DNA from: Arthrobacter sp. AL12
GTDB lineage: Bacteria; Actinomycetota; Actinomycetes; Actinomycetales; Micrococcaceae
DNA length: 64,000 nt
Direction of reading: 5' to 3'
NCBI RefSeq assembly: GCF_029960645.1
Contig: NZ_JASBQY010000002.1
Span: 196,161-260,160 of the forward strand
Numbering within the stretch: the first letter of the stretch is position 1; each line of letters opens with the position of its first letter. Under the pieces are notes generated by a model. The model saw nothing but the letters and a program-made list of their open reading frames with translations. It did no database searches and was not told where the DNA came from. Positions 32,765 to 41,045 of the stretch are shown here, one piece after another. The position numbers and the translations under genes were made by a program.

Positions 32765-33829
32765 TTAGTCCGCCCCGTGTCCCCGGGCAACTTCCTCCCC
32801 GGCCCGGACCGGCCCGGGCGGCGTTCCCCCGCCGAAAGGACGTCCGCCGAGGGCCTCGCGGCCGTGGGCGGTCAGCCAGTTGCCGAGCTCCGGGCCTGCC
32901 GGAACGATCCCGGTGGGGTTGATGTCCTCGTGGACGAGGTAATAGTGCTGCTTGATCTGCACGAAGTCGGTGGTGTCGCCGAACCCCGGGGTCTGGAACA
33001 GGTCGCGGGCGTAGGCCCACAGTGCCGGCATCTCGCTGAGTTTCTGGCGGTTGCACTTGAAATGACCGTGGTAGACGGCGTCGAACCGCGCCAGGGTCGT
33101 GAAGAGCCGGACATCGGCCTCGGTGATCGTGTCTCCCACGAGGTACCGCTGCCCGCTGAGCCGCTCCTCCAGCCAGTCCAGGGCGGTCCAGAGCCGGCCG
33201 TAGGCGGCATCATAGGCTTCCTGGCTGCCGGCGAACCCGCAGCGGTATACGCCGTTGTTCACTTCGGTGAAGACCCGCTGGTTCACCGCGTCGATCTCCC
33301 CGCGCAGCGCCTCCGGGTAGAGGTCCGGGGCGCCCGGGCGGTGGTGCTCGGTCCACTCAGTCGCGAAGTCGAGGGTGATCTGCGGGAAGTTGTTGGTCAC
33401 CACCTGGCCGCTGGCGACGTCGACGATGGCCGGCACGGTGATGCCGCGGGGATAGTCCGGGAACCGGAGGAAGTAGGACTCCTGGATCCGTTCCACGCCG
33501 AGCACCGGATCCCTGCCGTCCGGGTCAAGGTCAAAGTTCCAAGAGCGTGCATCATGGGTGGGGCCGGGCTGGCCGAGGGAAATGGCGTCCTCGAGGCCGA
33601 GCAGCCGCCGCACGATCACGGTCCGGTTGGCCCACGGGCAGGCGCGCGCCGCGACCAGCCGGTAGCGTCCCGGCTCCACCGGCCAGCCGGACTCGCCGTT
33701 CCGGCCGGGGGCGCCGTCGCGGGTGATCCGGTCCTCGATGTAGTTCGTGTCGCGGGTGAACTCCGCACCTCCGGTGACGTAGGCACCTCTGGTGCTGAAT
33801 CCCGCGCTGCCCGTGTCTATTGTGCTCAT
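32765..33829 (-). CDS. Glutathionyl-hydroquinone reductase-like GST (YqjG/ECM4 family)
   Basis: A 354-residue protein of the Xi-class glutathione transferase family. The catalytic cysteine is Cys64 in A-R-A-C-P-W-A-N-R. G-I-T-V-P-A-I-V-D, V-V-T-N-N-F-P-Q-I and the C-terminal helical domain (Q-R-Y-L-V-G-D-T-I-T-E-A-D-V-R-L-F, F-K-C-N) are the standard family segments. These enzymes reduce glutathionylated hydroquinones. Since the window encodes the mycothiol ligase MshC, the natural thiol here is probably mycothiol rather than glutathione, an inference. It is 9 bp from the M50-type gene on the same strand, so the two may be cotranscribed. Confidence 0.92.
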   Translation of the reverse strand: MSTIDTGSAGFSTRGAYVTGGAEFTRDTNYIEDRITRDGAPGRNGESGWPVEPGRYRLVAARACPWANRTVIVRRLLGLEDAISLGQPGPTHDARSWNFDLDPDGRDPVLGVERIQESYFLRFPDYPRGITVPAIVDVASGQVVTNNFPQITLDFATEWTEHHRPGAPDLYPEALRGEIDAVNQRVFTEVNNGVYRCGFAGSQEAYDAAYGRLWTALDWLEERLSGQRYLVGDTITEADVRLFTTLARFDAVYHGHFKCNRQKLSEMPALWAYARDLFQTPGFGDTTDFVQIKQHYYLVHEDINPTGIVPAGPELGNWLTAHGREALGGRPFGGGTPPGPVRAGEEVARGHGAD

Positions 33830-33838
33830 GGTCCCAGC

Positions 33839-34618
33839 CTATGCCGGGGTGCCGCCCTGTCCGGGCACGGTCAGCGGCGGCAGTGTTGCGAACACCTGCG
33901 ACATCGGCTGCCAGGCCGCCCACCAGGCGGCGCCGACGACCGCGGCGAACAGCAGGATCCAGACGGCGGCGGGGATGCGGGTGGCCCGGGAGAGCAGGTA
34001 CGCGTCCGACGTCGCCAGCCGGTCCCGCCGCTTCAGGTGCACGTTGGCGAGTTTGCCGAGGTCCCGGACGGCGCCGACGAGGAGTGCCAGGCCCAGCACG
34101 ATCATGACGTGGCCGTTGAATTCGGGCGGGACGAACAGCACCAGCAGGGCGGCGGCCAGGACCGCGGCGGCGGTGATCAGCAGCCCGATGCCGTTGCGGA
34201 TGAACAGGAACGAGGCCAGCAGGATGAGGGTCCCGGCTGACATCGCCGCCGGACCCCAGCCGTTAAAGCCGCACCAGACCATCGCGGCGCCGACCACGGC
34301 CGGCACCGGGTATCCCCAGAAGGTGGACCAGACGGCGGCCAGGGGCCTCCGGCTGAAGGTGGTGGTGGTGCCCGAGTGGTCCAGGCGCAGATGGATGCCG
34401 CCCAGGCGCTGCCCGGTCATGAGCGCGGCGAAGGCGTGGCCCAGTTCGTGGGTCACGGTGGCCAGCAGCCCGAAGTACCGCCAGGTCACCCGCGGCAGGG
34501 AGAGGGCGACGGCCAGGAGGATGACCAGGGCCAGTTCGGTGCCGGTGACATGCGGGACGGGGGAGTGGGTGAACCCGGCGACAATCCGGTTCCACCAGGT
34601 CTCGGCAGCGTTGGTCAT
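33839..34618 (-). CDS. M50-type membrane metalloprotease-like protein
   Basis: A 259-residue membrane protein with the zinc-protease motif H-E-L-G-H in T-V-T-H-E-L-G-H-A-F-A-A-L-M-T-G, followed by G-G-I-H-L. Several hydrophobic helices follow, matching the M50B-like family of actinobacteria. Its substrate is unknown. It has no PDZ domain, and the second metal motif (D-G or N-x-x-P-x-x-x-L-D-G) of true site-2 proteases is not visible, so it may not be active. The start overlaps the DksA-like stop codon by 4 bp (ATGA), so the two proteins are translated together. Confidence 0.82.
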   Translation of the reverse strand: MTNAAETWWNRIVAGFTHSPVPHVTGTELALVILLAVALSLPRVTWRYFGLLATVTHELGHAFAALMTGQRLGGIHLRLDHSGTTTTFSRRPLAAVWSTFWGYPVPAVVGAAMVWCGFNGWGPAAMSAGTLILLASFLFIRNGIGLLITAAAVLAAALLVLFVPPEFNGHVMIVLGLALLVGAVRDLGKLANVHLKRRDRLATSDAYLLSRATRIPAAVWILLFAAVVGAAWWAAWQPMSQVFATLPPLTVPGQGGTPA

Positions 34619-35001
34619 GTTCCGGTCCGGCGCGGTGTCCCAGCGGCGCCCGCCGGTCCGGCACTGTGCCTGATGCAGTACGGGGTCCAGGGCCGGGCCT
34701 CCAGCCGGCCGTCCGCGATGTGTTCCCCGCACACGGCGCAGCTGCCGTACGTGCCGGCGTCGATCCGTTCCAGCGCCGCCTCGATCTGCGCGAGGCCCTG
34801 GCGGCTCTGCTCCAGCAGGGCCGAGGCCTGGGAGAGCTCAAACGCGATCGTCGCTCCCTCGGGATCGTGTTCGTCGTCGACATTGGAATCCTGACGGGCA
34901 GCGTTCACCGAGGAGATGTCCCGGCGAAGCGCGGGCAGGAGCACAAGTTTCCGGCGGCGCTCCTCCTGGAGGAGGATCCGGAACCGTTCGACGTCGACCA
35001 T
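34615..35001 (-). CDS. DksA/TraR family zinc-finger protein
   Basis: A 128-residue protein with a helical coiled N-terminal region and the DksA/TraR zinc-finger signature: L-E-R-I-D-A-G-T-Y-G-S-C-A-V-C-G then P-W-T-P-Y-C. The first pair is C-x-x-C, but the second pair reads C-I-R-H, so the fourth zinc ligand is a His. The family binds in the RNA-polymerase secondary channel; in actinobacteria small members of this type often have unknown function. The ATG at 35001 is used. The M50-like gene follows with a 4-bp overlap. The upstream region contains a perfect 14-bp palindrome. Confidence 0.85.
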   Translation of the reverse strand: MVDVERFRILLQEERRRKLVLLPALRRDISSVNAARQDSNVDDEHDPEGATIAFELSQASALLEQSRQGLAQIEAALERIDAGTYGSCAVCGEHIADGRLEARPWTPYCIRHSAGPAGAAGTPRRTGT

Positions 35002-35073
35002 AGGCTGCAAGGCTAGCGCGGAGGCCGCGGCCGAGTCCAAAGCCGGCGTCAAGATCCGCGGCCGGCCGCGCGT

Positions 35074-35111
35074 CACCCGGGCACCGGCCCGAAAGCCCCG
35101 GTGCCCGGGTG
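35074..35111. repeat. Perfect 14-bp inverted repeat between divergent genes
   Basis: CACCCGGGCACCGG (35074-35087) pairs exactly with CCGGTGCCCGGGTG (35098-35111) around a 10-base loop. It lies between the DksA-like start (35001) and the hemerythrin start (35231). It may be an operator, a leader hairpin, or a chance GC-rich dyad. Confidence 0.6.
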
Positions 35112-35230
35112 GGTCTCCGCCGTACAGTGGGAAAAAGAGCGTTTGCACCTACCGGTATGCCGGCAGCGGCACACTGAGCCGGCGCACACTCTGTTCACCA
35201 CTACCGCCATCAGCAGACGTAGGAGACGTC

Positions 35231-35770
35231 ATGGACCAGCCAGCGGCCAGCACCGTCAACAAGAACGCCGGTGATGACGCCGAGGCGCTGGCCGCGGTGG
35301 AACAGCACCACGCGGGCATGCTCAAGCGTCTCAGCGCGCTGACGGCGACCCTGATCCGCGCCGTCCGGACCGGTGACACCGTGGCGGCGCACGACGCCCA
35401 TGAGGTCCTGGTGGAGTGGTGCGAGACCGATCTTGTCCCGCATGCGCTCGCAGAGGAGGGCCCGCTGTACAGCGCGCCCCGGAACCTGCCGCAGGGACAG
35501 CTGCTCGTGGACGGGATGCTGGCCGAGCACCAGGTGATCGTCGGACTGGTCGAGGACCTGCGGGGATCCACCGGCGTAGACGCCGCCGTGGCCGCCGGCT
35601 CCATCCGGAACATCTTTGCCCTGCACCTGGAGAAGGAGAACCGGCTCCTGATGCCCTTCATCGTGGCCTCCCCCGAGCTGTCCCTGGCGGGCGCCGTCGA
35701 GGGCCTGCATGAACTGGTCGGCGACACCCACGTCCATCGGCACGGTACGGGGCACGGGGGCAGCGTCTAG
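35231..35770 (+). CDS. Hemerythrin HHE domain protein
   Basis: A 179-residue four-helix protein of the hemerythrin HHE family, which binds a non-heme di-iron centre and O2, NO or redox signals. Candidate iron ligands are the His residues of E-Q-H-H-A-G-M, H-D-A-H-E-V-L and A-E-H-Q-V-I, and the H-x3-E pattern in F-A-L-H-L-E-K-E-N-R. A His-rich tail (H-V-H-R-H-G-T-G-H) follows the domain. ATG 35231 has AGGAG five bases upstream. MalQ starts 9 bp after the stop, so both genes are likely on one transcript. Confidence 0.9.
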   Translation: MDQPAASTVNKNAGDDAEALAAVEQHHAGMLKRLSALTATLIRAVRTGDTVAAHDAHEVLVEWCETDLVPHALAEEGPLYSAPRNLPQGQLLVDGMLAEHQVIVGLVEDLRGSTGVDAAVAAGSIRNIFALHLEKENRLLMPFIVASPELSLAGAVEGLHELVGDTHVHRHGTGHGGSV

Positions 35771-35779
35771 AGTTGCCCC

Positions 35780-37954
35780 ATGGCTGATGGAATGAACCAT
35801 AACAACAGGCCCGGCGCACCCACACTGCTGCGGGAGCTCGCGTCCGCCCACGGAGTGGGGACCTCCTACTGGGGCTGGGACGGCGTCGAACGCTCCGTTG
35901 CGGACAGCACCCTCCGCGGCGTCCTGGCGGCGCTGGGCGTCCCGGCCGGGGAACCGGACGAGATGGAACGGTCCCTGGCCGAGGCCCGCCGGGCGCCGTG
36001 GCGGCGCCTGCTGCCCCCGGTTGCCGTCGCCCGGGAAGGGCAGGAACTCCCTGTCAACGTCCATGTACCCCACGGAAGTGCCGTCAGCGTCTGGATCGTC
36101 ACCGAAGACGGACAGCGCCACGAGGCAACGCAGCGGGACAACTGGGACGCGCCGGTCGACGTCGACGGCGTCCTCACCGGCCGTGCGGTGTTCGCGGTCC
36201 CGGATCGGCTGCCGCTCGGGTGGCACACCCTGCTGGCGGACAATGAGGGAACGGTCGCCCAGTGCCCGCTCATCGTCACACCGCGGAGGCTGCAAACGAC
36301 CGAGGCGCTCGCCGGCCGGAGGAACTGGGGACTGACGGCGCAGCTCTATTCCGTGCGGTCCTCCCGTTCCTGGGGTATCGGCGACTTCTCCGACCTCGCC
36401 GATCTCGCCGCCATGACCGGGCAGGAGGGCGCCGGTTTCCTGCTGGTCAACCCGATGCACGCCGCCGAGCCCCGGCCGCCGGTCGAGGACTCGCCCTACC
36501 TGCCCACCACACGGCGATACTTCAACCCGCTCTACCTCCGGGTGGAGGAGATCCCCGAATACGGCTACCTTGGCCCGGCCGGCCGGGCCGAGGTGGAGCG
36601 GCTGGCCAGTCAACAGCACGCCGCAAACCACTCCACCGGGCTGCTGGACAGGAGCTCCAGCTACGGGGCCAAGCTTGCGGCCCTTGAGCTGCTCTACGGC
36701 GTCCCGCGCGACCCCGCCCGCGCTGTCGCGTTCGCTGACTTCTGCGCCGGGGAGGGGCAGGGGCTCGACGACTTCGCCCTGTGGTGCGCCCTGGCCGAGA
36801 AGCTGGCCCCCGATGCCCCCCAGTGGGCGGCGGAGGCCTCCTCGCCGGACACCGCCTACTGCAGGGAACAGCGGGCCCTGCTCGCCGGCCGGATCGAGTT
36901 CCACCGCTGGCTGCAGTGGCTCTGCGACCAGCAGCTCGAAGCCGCCCAGCGGGCGGCCCGGCTGTCAGGCATGGAAATCGGCGTCATCCACGATCTGGCG
37001 GTCGGAGTGAAGCCCGGCGGTGCGGACGACTGGTCGCTCGCCGGGGTGCTGGCCCGGGACGTCACGGTCGGCGCCCCACCGGACATGTTCAACCAGCAGG
37101 GGCAGGACTGGACCCAGCCGCCGTGGCACCCCGGCCGGCTCGCCGCGTCAGGCTATGCCGCCTACCGGGACATGCTCCGGACGGTGCTGCGCCATGCCGG
37201 CGGAATCCGGGTGGACCACATTCTGGGCCTGTTCCGGCTGTGGTGGATCCCGGAAGGTGCCGGGCCGGAGCACGGCACCTACGTCTACTACGACCACGAG
37301 GCGCTGATTGGCATCCTTGCCCTGGAGGCGCAGCGGGCCGGAGCGGTCGTGATCGGCGAGGACCTGGGCGTGTTCGAGCCGTGGGTCCGGGACTATCTGG
37401 CCGAACGCGGCATATTCGGCACGTCGATCCTCTGGTTCGAACACGACGCCGACGGCCCGATCCCGCCGGAACGGTACCGCCAGCAGTGCCTGACCAGCGT
37501 CAACACCCACGATCTGCCCCCTACGGCCGGCTACCTGGCCGGCGAACACGTCACGCTCCGCGAGTCGCTGGGCCTGCTGCAGCGTCCGGTGGACGTGGAA
37601 CGCGCGGAGGCCGCCGCCGAGCAGCAGGCGGTGCTCGGGCTCCTGCGGGAACGCGGCCTCCTGCCGGAGCCGGGGCACCAGGACGTGCAGGCCACCGTCG
37701 AGGCGCTCTACGCTTTCACCACGCTGACGCCCTCGTCCCTGCTGGGAGTCGCGCTGGTGGACGCGGTCGGGGAGACCCGGACGCAGAACCAGCCCGGAAC
37801 CAGCACGCAGTACCCCAACTGGCGCATACCGCTGGCTGGTCCGCGGGGACCTGTCCTGCTCGACAGCCTCGCCGAGGATCCCGGCTTCCGCTCGCTCCTC
37901 GGCACCATCCGGACTGCCCTGCACACCGGGGTTGGGCGCAGGCCGGGGGAATAG
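35780..37954 (+). CDS. malQ: 4-alpha-glucanotransferase MalQ
   Basis: A 724-residue GH77 enzyme that disproportionates alpha-1,4-glucans, used in maltodextrin and glycogen turnover. The N-terminal 150 residues are an extra beta-rich domain common in actinobacterial MalQ. The GH77 barrel starts around 175 with the S-R-S-W-G-I-G-D-F region. G-G-I-R-V-D-H-I-L-G-L-F-R carries the nucleophile Asp and V-I-G-E-D-L-G-V-F the acid/base Glu. V-N-T-H-D-L-P-P-T-A-G-Y gives the third Asp. It complements the glgC and glgA genes elsewhere in the window. A hairpin lies at 37996-38033. Confidence 0.95.
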   Translation: MADGMNHNNRPGAPTLLRELASAHGVGTSYWGWDGVERSVADSTLRGVLAALGVPAGEPDEMERSLAEARRAPWRRLLPPVAVAREGQELPVNVHVPHGSAVSVWIVTEDGQRHEATQRDNWDAPVDVDGVLTGRAVFAVPDRLPLGWHTLLADNEGTVAQCPLIVTPRRLQTTEALAGRRNWGLTAQLYSVRSSRSWGIGDFSDLADLAAMTGQEGAGFLLVNPMHAAEPRPPVEDSPYLPTTRRYFNPLYLRVEEIPEYGYLGPAGRAEVERLASQQHAANHSTGLLDRSSSYGAKLAALELLYGVPRDPARAVAFADFCAGEGQGLDDFALWCALAEKLAPDAPQWAAEASSPDTAYCREQRALLAGRIEFHRWLQWLCDQQLEAAQRAARLSGMEIGVIHDLAVGVKPGGADDWSLAGVLARDVTVGAPPDMFNQQGQDWTQPPWHPGRLAASGYAAYRDMLRTVLRHAGGIRVDHILGLFRLWWIPEGAGPEHGTYVYYDHEALIGILALEAQRAGAVVIGEDLGVFEPWVRDYLAERGIFGTSILWFEHDADGPIPPERYRQQCLTSVNTHDLPPTAGYLAGEHVTLRESLGLLQRPVDVERAEAAAEQQAVLGLLRERGLLPEPGHQDVQATVEALYAFTTLTPSSLLGVALVDAVGETRTQNQPGTSTQYPNWRIPLAGPRGPVLLDSLAEDPGFRSLLGTIRTALHTGVGRRPGE

Positions 37955-37995
37955 CCGCGGGCATGAGTGGGACGCGCCGCTGATGAGTGACCTGC

Positions 37996-38033
37996 CCAAG
38001 TAGCGTGCCGCGTGCTGTACAGGTGCTACTTGG
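37996..38033 (+). terminator. Possible terminator after malQ
   Basis: CCAAGTAGC (37996-38004) pairs with GCTACTTGG (38025-38033). There is no T-run, so termination is only suggested. Confidence 0.45.
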
Positions 38034-38157
38034 CCGGGGGACAAGTAATACTACTCGTTCCATCCATGTCCGCTCCGTCTAATCTGATCGCCAAGGGCAC
38101 CAGAGACTATCGTCGCGCAGGCATGTCCTGCACATCCGATGTTTATGGGAGGAACAA

Positions 38158-39144
38158 ATGAAAAGCATTGTGCGGGTGGCTGGTGCCGGTCTGGCTCTGG
38201 CAATGGGAATCGCTGGAAGCGTAGCCGGCACTGCAGGAGCCGCCACGAGTTACAGCTTCGCCGTCATCGGCGACACGCCCTACGGCAGCACCCAATTAAG
38301 CCTCTTTCCGAAACGCATTGCGCAGATAAATGCGGATCCGAATGTGCGCATGGTCGGGCATCTCGGTGATATCGGCACGGGTGTCTGCTCTGACGCCTAC
38401 TACCAGAAGATCAAAGCAAGCTTCGACAAGTTTGTCGACCCGCTCGTGTACACCCCCGGTGACAATGAGTGGGCGGACTGCCACAGCGCCAGCATCGGCA
38501 AAGCCAATCCGCTGGAGCGCCTGGCTGCCATCCGCTCGGTCTTCTTTCCCAGAGTCGGCCGGACCCTGGGAAAGAACCCGATCTCCGTCACGGCCCAGTC
38601 CGGGTACAAGGAGAATGTGAAGTTCGCGGCCGGTGGGCTGACCATCTCGACCCTGCACATCGTTGGTTCGGAGAATGACCTCCAGCCGTGGAGCGGACTC
38701 GGCTTCACGACGCCCACCACTGAACAGGTGGCCGAGGAGAAGGCCCGGGTGAATGCCGCCGTCGCGCAGATCCAAAGCGCCTTCGCAACGGCGAAGGCCA
38801 ACAACAGCAGGGCCGTGGTCCTGATGACCCAGGCGGACATGTTTGCTCCCGGCACCCAGAACGCGGACTACCGCAACGCCTTCCAGAGCATCGTGCGGGC
38901 CATCGCCAGTGAAAGTAAGGCATTCAAGAAGCCGGTGTTCCTTTTCAACGGCGACACCCACTTCTACGCCAAGGACAAGCCGCTCAACAACGAGCAGTGG
39001 CTGTCCTTCTACGGAATTTCCGGCGCGGCGTCCAACCTCACCAGGGTCTCAGTCGAGGGCGAAACCTTCGTGGATGAATACGTGAGGGTCAACGTTGTCT
39101 CCAACTCGGAGGTCCTGCAGATCCAGCGGATTGCCTTCAAGTAG
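38158..39144 (+). CDS. Secreted metallophosphoesterase-like protein
   Basis: A 328-residue exported protein. Residues 1-29 form a signal peptide with Lys/Arg start, a hydrophobic core and a likely cleavage site at A-G-A/A-T-S. The calcineurin-like core has V-I-G-D-T-P-Y-G, G-H-L-G-D-I-G, Y-T-P-G-D-N-E-W and N-G-D-T-H-F-Y, recognisable equivalents of the metal motifs D-x-H, G-D, G-N-H-E and G-H-x-H. Three of the four differ from the textbook form, so activity and metal use are uncertain. GGGAGG precedes the ATG. The base composition of its 5' half is lower in G+C than neighbouring genes, which may point to transfer. Confidence 0.85.
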   Translation: MKSIVRVAGAGLALAMGIAGSVAGTAGAATSYSFAVIGDTPYGSTQLSLFPKRIAQINADPNVRMVGHLGDIGTGVCSDAYYQKIKASFDKFVDPLVYTPGDNEWADCHSASIGKANPLERLAAIRSVFFPRVGRTLGKNPISVTAQSGYKENVKFAAGGLTISTLHIVGSENDLQPWSGLGFTTPTTEQVAEEKARVNAAVAQIQSAFATAKANNSRAVVLMTQADMFAPGTQNADYRNAFQSIVRAIASESKAFKKPVFLFNGDTHFYAKDKPLNNEQWLSFYGISGAASNLTRVSVEGETFVDEYVRVNVVSNSEVLQIQRIAFK

Positions 39145-39375
39145 CGGCCCCGCAAATAGGCCGCAAATCCGGCCCGGGCGCCGGCAACAATCGGCCAGAT
39201 TTTCCAGGAGCGTCAGGTAGCTTTGCCTTTCCTCATCGTTGCGGCAACCCTGCACGGAGCCAAGCTGGCAGCAGAGCCGGTCCGCGTTGGCCGTGAGGTC
39301 CTCCGCAGCCGCCGGGGCGACCGCCGCCAGTCGCGTCAGTGGCGGTGAGGGAGCTGGCCTGGCCGGGGTGGTCAT
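39145..39375 (-). other. Possible remnant or small gene on the minus strand
   Basis: Reading on the minus strand from an ATG at 39375, the frame is high in third-position G/C and gives a plausible peptide (A-A-E-D-L-T-A-N-A-D-R-L, then D-E-E-R-Q-S-Y-L-T-L-L-E-N-L-A-D) with several Cys. It has no clear ribosome-binding site and continues into the coding region of the phosphoesterase on the opposite strand. I do not recognise the product and would not name a function. It accounts for most of the 330-bp gap between the phosphoesterase gene and the tRNA. Confidence 0.25.
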
Positions 39376-39435
39376 CGGTGCCGGCCATCCCGCTGCCGGG
39401 GAAACGTCCGCGCCGAAGATCCGCCGAGACAGAAA

Positions 39436-39467
39436 AAACCCCCAGAATCCTTGGATTCTGGGGGTTT
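39436..39467 (-). terminator. Terminator downstream of tRNA-Leu
   Basis: On the minus strand a 15-bp perfect stem (39436-39450 with 39453-39467) leads into TTTTTT at 39433-39438, directly after the tRNA 3' end. This is a textbook intrinsic terminator. Confidence 0.88.
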
Positions 39468-39474
39468 CCCGTTG

Positions 39475-39557
39475 TGCGCGGAGGGGGACTTGAACCCCCA
39501 CCCCCTTTCGAGGACTAGCACCTCAAGCTAGCGCGTCTGCCATTCCGCCACCCGCGC
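39475..39557 (-). tRNA. tRNA-Leu (GAG anticodon)
   Basis: On the minus strand the sequence opens with the acceptor strand GCGCGGG, pairs with TCCGCGC at the 3' end and has discriminator A. It shows the D-arm GCGGAATGGCAGACGC, anticodon loop CTTGAGG, a long variable arm with TCCTCGAAAGGGGG typical of class II tRNA, and the T-arm GGGGGTTCAAGTCCCCC. The anticodon GAG (forward strand CTC at 39522-39524) reads CUU and CUC leucine codons. CCA is not encoded. Confidence 0.95.
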
Positions 39558-39568
39558 AGGTGGTACTC

Positions 39569-39574
39569 GGTATA
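39569..39574 (-). promoter_or_regulatory. Probable -10 element of the tRNA-Leu promoter
   Basis: On the minus strand TATACC lies 11 bp before the mature tRNA 5' end, as expected for a -10 hexamer with a short 5' leader. The -35 is not clear. Confidence 0.5.
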
Positions 39575-39720
39575 CCTTTTCGCCTTTCAGCGTTTCGGTT
39601 TTCTCCGAAGCAGCGAGAAAGACTCTAGCATGATCTTTCCCGAAACAAATAATCGGGGCCTGAACGGGCATGTGGGTAGGCTGAAGCCAGCAACAGAGCC
39701 GCCGCCACAAGGAGTGAAAC

Positions 39721-41025
39721 ATGACTGACATCAGGCCCGAGGACGAAGTCGTCAGGATCTGCCAGGAACTGATCCGGATCGACACGTCCAACTACGGCGA
39801 CGGTTCCGGCCCGGGGGAGCGGACGGCCGCCGAGTACACCGCCGGACTGATGACCGAAGTGGGGCTGGACGCCGAGATCTTCGAGGCCGCCCCGGGCCGC
39901 GCCAGCGTGGTGACCAGGCTGGCCGGGGAGGACCCGTCCGCCAGCGCCCTGGTGGTCCACGGGCATCTGGACGTTGTCCCGGCACTCCGTGAGCAGTGGT
40001 CGGTGGATCCCTTCGGCGCGGAACTCAAGGACGGCATGATCTGGGGCCGCGGCGCCGTGGACATGAAGGATATGGACGCCATGATCCTCTCCGTTCTGCG
40101 GAATTTCGCCCGCACCGGACGCAAACCCAAGCGGGACCTCATCTTCGCTTTCTTCGCCGATGAGGAAGCCGGCGGCACCTACGGTGCCCGCTACGCGGTC
40201 GAAAAGCGGCCCGAACTCTTCGACGGCGCCACCGAGGCCATCTCCGAGGTCGGCGGCTTCTCCGCGACTATCGGCGGCCAGCGCACGTACCTGCTCCAGA
40301 CCGCGGAGAAGGGCCTGTCCTGGCTGCGTCTCGTCGCCCACGGCCGCGCCGGCCACGGCTCCCAGATCAACACGGACAACGCCGTCACGCGGCTCGCCAG
40401 CGCGGTGTCCCGGATCGGGGAATACCGCTGGCCGGTGGAGCTGACGCCCACCACGCGGCAGTTCCTTGACGGCGTGACGGAACTCACGGGCGTGGAATTC
40501 GATCCCGATGACCCGGACAAGATCCTCAAGGAGCTCGGGACCGTGGCCCGCTTCGTCGGTGCGACCCTGCAGAACACCACCAACCCCACCCTGCTCAAGG
40601 GCGGCTACAAGCACAATGTGATCCCCGAATCGGCGGAGGCCCTCATCGACTGCCGGACCCTGCCCGGCCAGGAGGAGCACGTCCTCGAGATCGTCCGCGA
40701 ACTCGCCGGCAAGGGTGTGGACGTGAGTTACGTCCACAACGACGTCTCGCTGGAGGTTCCGTTCGCAGGGAACCTCGTGGACTCCATGATCGACGCCCTC
40801 CACGCCGAGGACCCGGGAGCGAAAGTCCTGCCCTACACGCTGTCCGGCGGCACGGACAACAAGTCGCTGAGCCGGCTGGGCATCACCGGGTACGGCTTTG
40901 CGCCGCTCCAACTCCCGGACGAACTGGACTTCACCGGGATGTTCCACGGCGTGGACGAACGCGTCCCCACCGATTCCCTGAAGTTCGGCGCCCGGGTGCT
41001 CGATACCCTGCTCACCAATTACTGA
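39721..41025 (+). CDS. M20/M25/M40 family metallohydrolase (dipeptidase-like)
   Basis: A 434-residue zinc peptidase/amidohydrolase. The motifs V-V-H-G-H-L-D-V-V-P (first metal), G-R-G-A-V-D-M-K-D (bridging Asp) and F-A-D-E-E-A-G-G (catalytic Glu pair) are clear. The dimerisation domain follows in the middle, and the C-terminal metal-binding part has P-Y-T-L-S-G-G-T-D. The exact substrate (dipeptides, acyl-amino acids) is not determined. AAGGAG precedes the ATG. The acyl-CoA dehydrogenase gene begins 20 bp downstream, so both are likely on one transcript. Confidence 0.92.
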   Translation: MTDIRPEDEVVRICQELIRIDTSNYGDGSGPGERTAAEYTAGLMTEVGLDAEIFEAAPGRASVVTRLAGEDPSASALVVHGHLDVVPALREQWSVDPFGAELKDGMIWGRGAVDMKDMDAMILSVLRNFARTGRKPKRDLIFAFFADEEAGGTYGARYAVEKRPELFDGATEAISEVGGFSATIGGQRTYLLQTAEKGLSWLRLVAHGRAGHGSQINTDNAVTRLASAVSRIGEYRWPVELTPTTRQFLDGVTELTGVEFDPDDPDKILKELGTVARFVGATLQNTTNPTLLKGGYKHNVIPESAEALIDCRTLPGQEEHVLEIVRELAGKGVDVSYVHNDVSLEVPFAGNLVDSMIDALHAEDPGAKVLPYTLSGGTDNKSLSRLGITGYGFAPLQLPDELDFTGMFHGVDERVPTDSLKFGARVLDTLLTNY

Positions 41026-41045
41026 AGCCTTGGAGACCCCGCCCC

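Noticed and set aside
39475..39557. Attachment site at tRNA-Leu for an integrated element
   Set aside because: I found no duplicated tRNA 3' end, integrase or other mobile gene nearby.
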